DNA of 24,775 nucleotides, from assembly GCA_964394085.1 (NCBI GenBank), contig CAYMWF010000030.1:40522-65296 (forward strand). Direction: 5' to 3'. Under the pieces are notes generated by a model. It searched no databases. It had not been told where the DNA came from and saw only the letters and a program-made list of their open reading frames with translations. Of this stretch, positions 1 through 6,926 are shown in pieces. The position numbers and the translations under genes are program-made. Every line of letters starts with the position of its first letter. The first letter of the stretch is position 1. The DNA is from CAYMWF01 sp964394085 [NCBI: uncultured Gemmatimonadota bacterium]. Its GTDB lineage: Bacteria > GCA-2686955 > CAYMWF01.

Positions 1-507
1 GGAATGTTCCCCGACGGTGACAAAGCCGACGCCGATATGCCGGGCATGTTCGGAGCCGGGGTGTCCTACTTTGTAACACCTGAGATGAAGCTCGAAGCCA
101 GTTTCAACTACTACATGAACACGGGTGTAGGCTGGTTCGACGATCCGGATACCGATGAAGAAGAAGAAATGCCGGATGATTTCCTGGAAGACGGATACGA
201 AGGCGGCCTCGCGGTTGAATATGCAATAAACGAAGCCCTCAAAGCCAGCGTCGGATTTCTTCACACCAAGAATGGCAGACTGGATAACTTCCAGAGCGAA
301 ATGGACTTCGGAATGGACTCGAATTCAGTCGGTCTCGGTGTCGCATATTCGGTGATACCTGGTCTCGATTTGAACCTCGGCTTCGTGAATATCTTCTATT
401 CCGACGCCCAGAACGTGCCGGTCATGCCTGGCGAGATCGATGCCCAGACTTACAGCAAGACCACATACGGTTTCGTCATCGGCTGTCAGTACACGCCGCA
501 GAGTTAG
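1..507 (+). CDS. Outer-membrane beta-barrel protein, FadL/OMPP1-like (C-terminal part, 5' truncated by window edge)
   Basis: The frame is open from the first base, so the gene begins upstream; about 168 residues of the C-terminus are visible. The sequence shows alternating hydrophobic/polar amphipathic strands with aromatic girdle residues (for example SYFVTPEMKLEASFNYY, and YGFVIGCQY near the end), a pattern expected for transmembrane beta-strands of an outer-membrane barrel. The style resembles OMPP1/FadL/TodX long-chain fatty-acid or hydrophobic-compound channels, but the diagnostic N-terminal hatch is not in view, so the family is inferred. A very acidic stretch, DDPDTDEEEEMPDDF at fragment residues 47-61, sits between two strands and probably forms a surface loop. 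The protein ends QYTPQS rather than with the usual terminal aromatic. A strong intrinsic terminator follows 44 bases after the stop. Confidence 0.7.
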   Translation, partial: GMFPDGDKADADMPGMFGAGVSYFVTPEMKLEASFNYYMNTGVGWFDDPDTDEEEEMPDDFLEDGYEGGLAVEYAINEALKASVGFLHTKNGRLDNFQSEMDFGMDSNSVGLGVAYSVIPGLDLNLGFVNIFYSDAQNVPVMPGEIDAQTYSKTTYGFVIGCQYTPQS

Positions 508-550
508 TAATCCTGAAACTATCTCGGGAAGAAGAACGAATCCAGAAATC

Positions 551-585
551 AAGAGGGAGGCGATTCCGCCTCCCTCTTCTTATTA
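551..585 (+). terminator. Rho-independent terminator of the outer-membrane protein gene
   Basis: A perfect 12-bp stem (left arm 551-562, right arm 567-578) closes on the 4-base loop ATTC. It is followed by CTTATTAT, a moderately T-rich tail on the plus strand. It lies between two convergent genes, and the minus-strand side has only a weak T run (GATTTCTGG), so it mainly serves the plus-strand gene but may also slow transcription from the convergent one. Confidence 0.85.
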
Positions 586-597
586 TAGCAGAACAAT

Positions 598-2178
598 TTA
601 AAGCAGCACCATTCCACCGTCCCGTTCGGGATCAGCCCCGGCGAGATAGGCGTTGATGACGGCCCTGAGTCTCGCCTTGCCAGGCAGGGCCGGTACCGGT
701 ATGTGCGGGTAGTAATCCAGATTCGATTCGATCCAGCGAAGCACTATTTCCATCTCGCCCGTGAAAGGGCGGTCTTTTTTTCTCCTCGACGGGCTCACGG
801 TCCGCCAGATGCGGTTCACATCCGAAACCGTAATTTCTTCGCCTATCCTCGCGCTGATGCGCGAAAATCCCTTTTTCCTGTTAATACCGAAAATCGAAAC
901 CGTATCCTCATCGCACGAGGGAAGAAAAATTACAATCGGCCTGTCATGCACCCTGGTGGGACGGCTGGTGAAGGGATGGTCCCGTGAAGGATGAATCTCC
1001 ATTTGCACGTTCAGCAGCGGGTTTTCGGATGTGATCGCCCTGTGCTCTTCGAGCAGTGCTTCGAGTTCGTTGCCGGTACAGTCGGTTTCGATGCTGTACA
1101 GCAGTTCACGTATCCTGCCTACCCTCGAGTCTTCAGCGGCGGGTCCTGCCAGGTAACTGGAAACCCGTTCTTTCAGGCGTGATGCTTTGCCCACGTAGAT
1201 GAGATTCTTCTCCCTGTCGTGCATCCGGTATACACCTGGAGTATCCGGAAGCGATTCGATGAACGAAACATCTATAGCGGTTCCGGCTGTGTCGAATTTT
1301 TCGCCCGCGGCACCTTCTGCGAAAGCGGAGAGTTTTTCATCGGAATCGATACCTCTAAACCTGAGTTCTTCTTCCATGTCTACGAACAGGTCGAGCAGCA
1401 GCGCCACCGAGTCTTCGGGTGCTTCGGGCACCGGCGTGCCTGGAGCGAGGGCTGAAACCAGTTCTTCCAGAGTATCGGGGCACGGGTCGAGATCGAACAA
1501 GGCGCCGGCGATCCTGCCCAGTGGGAGAATCGTTGACGGCGCGGGTAAGCGCTCCCCGAAGTGGAGATAGAGTTCACGGAGTCGTGAGTAGTGGCGGGGA
1601 GTTCCGAGGTTGATCACGACGGCGCCATCCAGGAGATCCCGCAACTGAGCCAGTGCTGTGATATCGGGAGTCGGGGATTCCGGAACGCCTGCCGGATCGG
1701 GAGTCGACAAGTGTATGAGGCGCGGGTCGGTCCATCGTCCGGCAACGGCGATTGCCAGCGCCCCGACGCCCGGATCGTCCAGCCTGGGAACCAGCTGCAG
1801 GCTTACCGCCCTTGCCCACGGCGATGCGGGATCTTCGCCGAAAAGGTCGACGCTTTCCGTGATGCCCGGCTCGATGGGAGGATCCTCCGGCAGTCCGTTC
1901 ACCGGAGCGCTCGAAGTAGCACCATTCATCAATGGATCAGTGGCGGCGGGGGCTCTATCCGGTTCGGGCAACTCGAGTTCGTCGAGTATCCAGACCCCCC
2001 CTCGCTTGGAAACCCCCGGAAGCTCCCTGGCAAAGCGGGAGACGACGAGAATCACCATATCCGGAGGTCCTCCGGTTATCCCGAGCAGTGCGCCCAGTTC
2101 GGCATCAGTTGCGCCCCGGTTTCCTTTTCCGGCGAGAAATTTCCGGATTTTTTCCCTGGTCAGATGATCTTTTTTCAT
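598..2178 (-). CDS. GIY-YIG nuclease (UvrC/Cho-like) with winged-helix-like N-terminus and degenerate DnaQ-like exonuclease region
   Basis: The protein has 526 residues. Residues about 308-392 form a clear UvrC-type GIY-YIG domain: PGVY at 314-317, IYVGKA at 327-332, KERVSSY around 337-342 and ELEALLEE at 371-378. The arrangement resembles bacterial fusions of a DnaQ/epsilon-like 3'-5' exonuclease with a UvrC-N (Cho) domain. Here residues about 123-275 keep the spacing and hydrophobic pattern of DnaQ, but the DxE of motif I and the NAxFD of motif II are not recognisable, and only a possible Asp (PEDS, about 256) recalls motif III. The exonuclease is therefore probably dead. Residues 1-66 look like a small winged helix, followed by an acidic Pro-rich linker to about 115. 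The C-terminal ~130 residues match no domain I recognise. UvrC's UvrB-binding and HhH regions are absent, so this is not UvrC itself. The ATG has only a weak AAGAAG ribosome site. Role in DNA repair is inferred. Confidence 0.8.
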   Translation of the reverse strand: MKKDHLTREKIRKFLAGKGNRGATDAELGALLGITGGPPDMVILVVSRFARELPGVSKRGGVWILDELELPEPDRAPAATDPLMNGATSSAPVNGLPEDPPIEPGITESVDLFGEDPASPWARAVSLQLVPRLDDPGVGALAIAVAGRWTDPRLIHLSTPDPAGVPESPTPDITALAQLRDLLDGAVVINLGTPRHYSRLRELYLHFGERLPAPSTILPLGRIAGALFDLDPCPDTLEELVSALAPGTPVPEAPEDSVALLLDLFVDMEEELRFRGIDSDEKLSAFAEGAAGEKFDTAGTAIDVSFIESLPDTPGVYRMHDREKNLIYVGKASRLKERVSSYLAGPAAEDSRVGRIRELLYSIETDCTGNELEALLEEHRAITSENPLLNVQMEIHPSRDHPFTSRPTRVHDRPIVIFLPSCDEDTVSIFGINRKKGFSRISARIGEEITVSDVNRIWRTVSPSRRKKDRPFTGEMEIVLRWIESNLDYYPHIPVPALPGKARLRAVINAYLAGADPERDGGMVLL

Positions 2179-2346
2179 TCTGAATCTTCTTGTTCGCTTT
2201 ACGGGTAGGTGCTCAGGTAAGAACCCGCTCCGGGTCGGGAAGACCTGACTTCAGCCCAAAAAGCTTTTGATTACAGTCGCCCGGAAGTATACACTTAAAA
2301 TATCAAGATTCAACCGGGCCGCTGAACCCGATCGAAAGGAACCGGA

Positions 2347-2847
2347 ATGAACTACCGTGAAATGTTAGACAATGTCAAAGCAGGCAAACCGATTCAATTT
2401 TTCAATTTCGCCCTGGCGGTGGAAGACAACACCCGGAAAGTCTATCTGAAACTTGCAGAAAAGGTAGGTGAAGAAGAGATCGGGGAGTTCTTTCGTAACA
2501 TGGCGGAGGTCGAACTGGCTCACTATAATCTTATCGCCGAACGGTACATGACCACCTTTGAAGCGATTGACGGCTTTCTCGATTTTCCTCCCGAGATCGA
2601 TGTCGACGGGCTGGTGGAATTCGAACAGGAAGAATCAGGGGCTGTGCCCGGTACAATTCTGAGCGCCCTCGAGATTGCCCTCAAGGGAGAAAACCTGGCA
2701 TTCGCATTTTATGAAACCGCTGAAGCGCTGTGTGAAGAGCCATCGTCCAAATCGGTCTTGAAGGAATTGAAACTGGCTGAAAAAAGTCATGTAGAGCGGG
2801 TTAAGAAGTATATCAATCAATACAGGGAATATTCGGGCAGGTTATAA
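2347..2847 (+). CDS. Rubrerythrin-like di-iron ferritin-fold protein
   Basis: The protein has 166 residues, four predicted helices and a full set of di-iron ligands: E26, then E56xxH59, E115, then E145xxH148. This is the two-ExxH pattern of the rubrerythrin/ferritin-like superfamily. There is no C-terminal rubredoxin CxxC pair, so it is the erythrin-only form. Members act in the cytoplasm in peroxide reduction or iron handling; the specific reaction here is inferred. The start is supported by GAAAGGA six bases before the ATG. It converges with an FtnA-type ferritin gene 114 bases downstream, so two di-iron proteins are paired. A weak sigma70-like match (TTTTGA at 2265-2270, 17-base spacer, TATACA at 2288-2293) lies upstream. 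Confidence 0.85.
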   Translation: MNYREMLDNVKAGKPIQFFNFALAVEDNTRKVYLKLAEKVGEEEIGEFFRNMAEVELAHYNLIAERYMTTFEAIDGFLDFPPEIDVDGLVEFEQEESGAVPGTILSALEIALKGENLAFAFYETAEALCEEPSSKSVLKELKLAEKSHVERVKKYINQYREYSGRL

Positions 2848-2961
2848 CCCGCATCTCGCACCGGGTTTCTGCTGAGATATGCAGATATCAGGCGGTGAAA
2901 ACCGGGACGAAATGCAGGTCGGCCGGGATACAGTATGGATGAACCCCGCGGAAGGGCTTGT

Positions 2962-3480
2962 CTATAAGCCCTGTTCCCCTGCGGGGGGGGTAAAGACGCG
3001 GCTTCCGAGCTCCTGATCCAGCATGAACATCCCGCCGCCGCGATCTCCCGCCAGCTTCAGTCTTTGAAGCACTCCGTCGACCGAAGCTTCTTCTTCCACC
3101 TGCTCGCTAACGAACCATTGCAGGAAAGCGATTGTCGCATGGTCGCGGGCTTCCATGGCCAGGTCCGCGAGGTCGTTGATAAGTCCCGTAACTTTCTGCT
3201 CATGGGCGTAGGTGTCTTCGAAAACTTCAACAGGCGAGTTCCATTCGGTCCGGGGAGCGGCTACCGCGGCCATCAAGACCCTTCCACCCCTCTCGTTCAA
3301 GTAATCGTAGAATTTCATTACGTGCGACATCTCTTCCTGGGCCTGGATCCGCATCCAGTTCGCGAACCCGGGAAGGTTGATCGATTCGAAGTATGCCGAC
3401 ATCGAAAAATACAGATATGACGAATAAAGCTCTGCATTCAATTGATCGTTGAGGGCTTTCTGAACGTTATCTTTTATCAT
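2962..3480 (-). CDS. ftnA: Bacterial non-haem ferritin (FtnA type)
   Basis: The 172-residue protein matches bacterial ferritin in length and carries the ferroxidase ligands at the same numbering as I know for E. coli FtnA: E17, E50, H53, E94, Q127 and E130, in helices beginning with [11 protein letters not shown] and QAQEEMSHV. It stores iron by oxidising Fe(II) and mineralising it inside a 24-subunit cytoplasmic shell. No haem-ligand Met of bacterioferritin is evident. The start follows GGAGAAGATA, a good ribosome site. A run of eight C (plus-strand G at 2983-2990) sits about nine codons before the stop and could slip. No clear promoter lies in the 99 bases between this gene and the upstream tRNA-Glu on the same strand, so co-transcription with the tRNA is possible. 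Confidence 0.93.
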   Translation of the reverse strand: MIKDNVQKALNDQLNAELYSSYLYFSMSAYFESINLPGFANWMRIQAQEEMSHVMKFYDYLNERGGRVLMAAVAAPRTEWNSPVEVFEDTYAHEQKVTGLINDLADLAMEARDHATIAFLQWFVSEQVEEEASVDGVLQRLKLAGDRGGGMFMLDQELGSRVFTPPAGEQGL

Positions 3481-3579
3481 TATCTTCTCCGGTTGAGTTT
3501 GTTAACTATTGAGGAGCGGACAGAGACGGCCGGGAGAAAAGAGACGAAAAGGGGGAATTCTTGCCTGACAGATACTTTA

Positions 3580-3654
3580 TGGTAGCCCCAAGGGGAATCG
3601 AACCCCTGTTACAGGAATGAGAATCCTGCGTCCTAACCCCTAGACGATGGGGCC
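3580..3654 (-). tRNA. tRNA-Glu (anticodon CTC)
   Basis: On the minus strand the 75-base sequence folds as a full cloverleaf. The acceptor arm GGCCCCA pairs with TGGGGCT (one G-U at the first pair). The anticodon stem CAGGA/TCCTG encloses the loop TTCTCAT with anticodon CTC (plus-strand 3619-3621), and the T arm contains GGTTCGATTCC. The discriminator is A and the 3' CCA is encoded. The body closely resembles bacterial tRNA-Glu. It reads GAG codons. A perfect sigma70 promoter lies about 90 bases upstream, and gltX, whose product charges it, is on the same strand 1.6 kb upstream. Confidence 0.96.
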
Positions 3655-3746
3655 ACCTGAATAAACCCCGGGAAGAATCACCGTTGAACATCGCCCAATC
3701 GAAACCGGCTGAATGCTGTCAACGGAACTCCCGAATTTGCGAATGA

Positions 3747-3775
3747 ATTATATCAATTCGATAAAATATTGTCAA
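3747..3775 (-). promoter_or_regulatory. Perfect-consensus sigma70 promoter for tRNA-Glu
   Basis: Read on the minus strand, this is TTGACA, 17 bases, TATAAT: both hexamers and the spacer match the sigma70 consensus exactly. The start of transcription would be near 3740, giving a leader of roughly 85 bases before the tRNA. A promoter this strong fits a stable-RNA gene. The surrounding stretch is AT-rich compared with neighbouring coding DNA. Confidence 0.88.
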
Positions 3776-3886
3776 GAAATTTCAGATGCAACAACCTGCT
3801 GAACAGGGTCTTCAAGAAGTATCGAACGCTTCAGCCGGGATAAGAGGGATTTACCGGTCTTGAAAGCTGGAGTTGACGCCTGGAGT

Positions 3887-5164
3887 TCAGTTCTCCAGGT
3901 ATTTTTTCGGGTTTATGCCGATGAAATCGGTCAGAAATGCCGTAATGTCTTCTTTATGCTCTTTCTTGACTTCCCTTTCGAACGGGAAACACTTGGAGCT
4001 GTCCACTCTCGTGAGGAATTTACCGCTGAAGTCCACAATCTGCTTCAGCCGCTCTCCGTCGAGATACTCTATGCTGTCTTTGGGTGTATGGACAAAAGCC
4101 GTGTGTCCGCCGTTGCGCTCCAGGCAGAGTGTAGGTATCCCCGCGTAACCGAAACTGACGTGATCGGAGCTCAGGTTTTTTCCGTCATTCGAAACCTGGG
4201 AGAAGTGCATCCCGAACTCCTTGCCCATCACCTCGACGTATTTCCAGAGTGTGTCAGGGCCGATAACGAAGGCTTCATTCGTGGCAACAGTGCCTCCGCC
4301 CACATCCAGGTTGAGCATGAGCCTGGCCCGGTCGAGCTCTTTCCAGTGACGCCTGACATAGGCCATCGAGCCGTTAAGCCCGAGCTCCTCGCTGCCGAAC
4401 CAGATGAATCGTAAGGTTCTGTCGGGAGGGTTCGCGAGGAAATGTCTTGCCAATTCGAGGTTCATTACCGAACCGGCGGCGTTGTCGCTGGCTCCCTGGG
4501 TTCCCGGCACCGAGTCGATATGACTTCCGATAAGGATTTCTTCTTCCGGATGGCGCTTCCCGGTGATTTTCAAAACCAGGTTGCGGGAATAGCATTCGCG
4601 TTCGTTCTGATTTACGGTGACGTGCACCAGGCTGGCGTTCTTCTGTATGAGCTCGACTGCGCTGTCGTAAGGAATCATTATGGTGGGAACACGGCCGTAC
4701 TTATGAACTATGAATTCGGTCAGTGATACGTTGGACGGCCCGGTTTCAGGCTGCGCTATCCTTACGAGTGCTTTGACGCCGTTCTTTTTATATTTTTTGA
4801 ACAGCTCCGGTTTGCCGCTGGATCGGTGATACATCAGAATGCAATCCGTAGCTTCATCAACCAGGTGTTCGACCGCATATTCCATGAATTTGAACGGCGC
4901 CGTGATACCCCCTTCGGGCGTGCTTCCGGAGAGTCCCATAACGGTGCAGGGTACTTCCGCCTTGAAAGGTTCGATTACTTCCAGGCTTCCGCTGTGGTTA
5001 TCGGATGTGAGAATCTTGAACCGTTCGACTTTCGGCTTTCCGCCGGCCTCGATAAGTTCCTTCTTGACGAGATTCACGATTTCCGTTTCGTTGCGGGAGC
5101 CGCCGGGACGGGGAACGGCAATCCTCTTCAGCCATGTATAAAGTCTTCTGTCGTTGCTTTTCAT
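3887..5164 (-). CDS. M28-family zinc aminopeptidase
   Basis: The 425-residue protein shows the co-catalytic di-zinc set of peptidase family M28: H215 in GSHIDS, bridging D227 in ASDNAAG, the E259-E260 pair in FGSEELGLNGS, D287 in NLDVGGG and H359 in FVHTPKD. The first ~200 residues contain a PA-like insert, as in many M28 enzymes that remove N-terminal residues from peptides. There is no signal peptide, so action on cytoplasmic peptides is likely. I place the start at the ATG at 5164 because CCGGAGAA lies nine bases before it; the frame extends seven codons further to a TTG with no ribosome site. It follows gltX by about 70 bases on the same strand and may be co-transcribed, but nothing links the functions. 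Confidence 0.88.
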   Translation of the reverse strand: MKSNDRRLYTWLKRIAVPRPGGSRNETEIVNLVKKELIEAGGKPKVERFKILTSDNHSGSLEVIEPFKAEVPCTVMGLSGSTPEGGITAPFKFMEYAVEHLVDEATDCILMYHRSSGKPELFKKYKKNGVKALVRIAQPETGPSNVSLTEFIVHKYGRVPTIMIPYDSAVELIQKNASLVHVTVNQNERECYSRNLVLKITGKRHPEEEILIGSHIDSVPGTQGASDNAAGSVMNLELARHFLANPPDRTLRFIWFGSEELGLNGSMAYVRRHWKELDRARLMLNLDVGGGTVATNEAFVIGPDTLWKYVEVMGKEFGMHFSQVSNDGKNLSSDHVSFGYAGIPTLCLERNGGHTAFVHTPKDSIEYLDGERLKQIVDFSGKFLTRVDSSKCFPFEREVKKEHKEDITAFLTDFIGINPKKYLEN

Positions 5165-5235
5165 AGTTTTGATTCTCCGGAACAAGGATCCGATCAGAAA
5201 ATTCCTGAGTTTTTCTGAGCGGATGCCATGAGATT

Positions 5236-6705
5236 TTAGGATTCAACCGCGGAGGCGAGTCCGTCCAGGTAAACCTTTGCAGCTTTCAAGCGGCGGATTA
5301 CTGTTTCGCGGCCGAGAAGCACAAGTATCTCGAACAGGCCGGGGCCCGCCCCGGTCCCGGTGCAGGCGAGTCTTACCGGATGGATAATCTTGCCGGCGCC
5401 GATCTCTTTTTCCTCCGCCAGCTCCCGGAGAGCCTGCTCCAGGCTCTCCTCCGTAAAATGTGTATCTGCTTCGATATGCTCCAGATAACTTTGCAGGAGC
5501 CCGGCGGCGAATTCGGGCTTCTTTCTGAAGTGTTTTCTTTCATATTTTTCGGCATACCCGGAAGGATCCTCGAAAAAGTATACCCCATTGTCCAGGATGT
5601 CCCCGATTCTGCGGGCCCTCGACTGCAGCAGTGTTACTACCTCGAGCATCCTGTTCTCGTCCAGCCCGGTGCCTGAAGCCCCGGAAATGCCGAGATCGTC
5701 CAGCCTGTCCTTCAGGAGGACAAGCAGCTCGCCGGCGGGTTTTTCAGCCAGGTATCTGCCGTTCAGCCATTCGAGCTTTTTCGTGTCGAATACCGCCATC
5801 CTCTTGTTGACTCTCGAAATATCGAAAGCTTCGATCATTTCGGATATGTTCATTTTCTCGCGGTCGTCTCCGGGCGACCATCCGAGCAGCGCCAGAAAAT
5901 TGACGAGAGTTTCGGGAAGGAAACCTTCATCCCTGAATTCGCTTACCGAGGTGGCACCGTGTCTTTTGCTGAGCCGCTTACCGTCGGAGCCGGCGATAAG
6001 CGGAAGGTGCGCATATGTCTTTTCGCGGTACCCCAGCGCTTCTCCGAGCATTATCTGCTTCGGTGTATTCGATACATGGTCTTCGCCCCGGATGATGTGC
6101 GAAATATTCATCCATTCGTCATCCACCACGACCGCGAGGTGATAGGTGGGCGCTCCGCCCGGGCGCAGCAGCACGAAATCCTCGATCTCGGATCGCTCGA
6201 AACGAACCGGACCGTAAACAAGATCGTCGAACTCCACCGCGCCCTCACGCGGAACCTTGAACCGGACCACGAACCGGTCTCCGTTCGAGAGGTGTTTTTC
6301 CACTTCGTCAACGGTCAAACCGGCGCAATCACCTTCATATTTCCAGACCCTGCCCTGCTTTTTCGCTTCCGCCCGTCTCCGGTCAAAGTCCGCCGGATCG
6401 CAGAAGCATCTGTATGCAGCACCGGATTCAAGAAGCCTGTCCGCTTCGCGGGCATGATCTCCGATACGATTCGACTGGTACACAATCTCCTCATCCCAGT
6501 CGAGACCCAGCCACTCCAGAGCTTCGATGATCTGGGATGAAAGATGTTTTTCCGACCTGGAGATATCGGTGTCTTCTATCCTTAGGAGGAAGCGCCCGTT
6601 GCCGCTGCGAGCAAAGAGGTAATTGTACAGAGCGGTTCTAACGCCGCCCACATGCAGAAATCCTGTGGGGGAAGGTGCAAACCGTACTCTGATTCCGCTG
6701 TCCAT
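5236..6705 (-). CDS. gltX: Glutamyl-tRNA synthetase
   Basis: This is a class I aminoacyl-tRNA synthetase of about 489 residues, the normal bacterial length. It has the HIGH-type motif (PSPTGFLHVGG near residue 15) and the KMSKS-type motif KRLSK at 243-247 within GSDGKRLSKRHG. It also has GluRS-type zinc-site cysteines (CFC at 100-102, later Y and C127). It attaches glutamate to tRNA-Glu in the cytoplasm; whether it also charges tRNA-Gln depends on GatCAB, which is not in this window. Two ATGs compete. The one at 6705 has AAAGG about ten bases upstream and gives the usual short N-terminus, while the one at 6714 has that AAAGG almost touching it, so I prefer 6705. An inverted repeat overlaps a possible promoter about 95-130 bases upstream. 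Confidence 0.96.
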   Translation of the reverse strand: MDSGIRVRFAPSPTGFLHVGGVRTALYNYLFARSGNGRFLLRIEDTDISRSEKHLSSQIIEALEWLGLDWDEEIVYQSNRIGDHAREADRLLESGAAYRCFCDPADFDRRRAEAKKQGRVWKYEGDCAGLTVDEVEKHLSNGDRFVVRFKVPREGAVEFDDLVYGPVRFERSEIEDFVLLRPGGAPTYHLAVVVDDEWMNISHIIRGEDHVSNTPKQIMLGEALGYREKTYAHLPLIAGSDGKRLSKRHGATSVSEFRDEGFLPETLVNFLALLGWSPGDDREKMNISEMIEAFDISRVNKRMAVFDTKKLEWLNGRYLAEKPAGELLVLLKDRLDDLGISGASGTGLDENRMLEVVTLLQSRARRIGDILDNGVYFFEDPSGYAEKYERKHFRKKPEFAAGLLQSYLEHIEADTHFTEESLEQALRELAEEKEIGAGKIIHPVRLACTGTGAGPGLFEILVLLGRETVIRRLKAAKVYLDGLASAVES

Positions 6706-6797
6706 ATCTACCATACCTTTGTTTTCGAAAAGGAGGTTTCCCGGCTTTCGAACGCTCCGAGAGGCGGAGCCGGACGTTTTGGCGGGTGAAAGTGGAA

Positions 6798-6837
6798 AAT
6801 ATAACCGGAATCCCTTAAAAAATCCAGCCGGGATTCC
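6798..6837 (-). promoter_or_regulatory. Possible gltX promoter overlapped by an inverted repeat (operator-like)
   Basis: On the minus strand a weak sigma70 match is seen: TGGATT (6821-6826), 17 bases, TATATT (6798-6803). An 8-bp perfect inverted repeat, GGAATCCC/GGGATTCC (arms 6807-6814 and 6830-6837, spacing 15), places one arm in the spacer and the other just upstream of the -35. That geometry suits a dimeric regulator, but both promoter hexamers are weak and the regulator is unknown. Confidence 0.3.
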
Positions 6838-6885
6838 CTAAATCGGTTCTTTTTCGGAAATTGAGAATCATCTTCGATCGGAAGG

Positions 6886-6918
6886 GGATCCGCCGGGCTG
6901 ATGCACCCCGGCGGACCC
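6886..6918 (-). terminator. Stem-loop downstream of neuB, terminator-like without a T tract
   Basis: Starting nine bases after the neuB stop, a 12-bp GC-rich stem (6886-6897 with 6907-6918, one G-T pair) closes on a 9-base loop. The sequence after it on the minus strand is CCTTCCGATC, so it lacks the T run of a classical intrinsic terminator. It could protect the 3' end or assist Rho-dependent ending. Confidence 0.35.
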
Positions 6919-6926
6919 GCGGAAGC

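Noticed and set aside
1658-2167. 169-codon open frame on the plus strand inside the GIY-YIG gene
   Set aside because: Low-complexity Ser/Gly/Pro-rich translation antisense to a gene with clear motifs; no family resemblance or supported start.
2954-2971. GGGCTT/AAGCCC hairpin considered as the ferritin terminator
   Set aside because: It overlaps the ferritin stop codon, has only six pairs and no T run.
3506-3691. 61-codon minus-strand frame over the tRNA
   Set aside because: It overlaps the complete tRNA-Glu cloverleaf.
3880-3898. CTGGAG/CTCCAG hairpin at the end of the M28 gene considered as a terminator
   Set aside because: Six-bp stem overlapping the stop codon, without a T run on the minus strand.
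3860-4414. 184-codon open frame on the plus strand antisense to the M28 peptidase
   Set aside because: Shadow of a gene with complete metal ligands; no ribosome site or family match.
5588-6142. 184-codon open frame on the plus strand antisense to gltX
   Set aside because: The gltX frame has all synthetase motifs; the antisense frame is Ser-rich with no recognisable domain.
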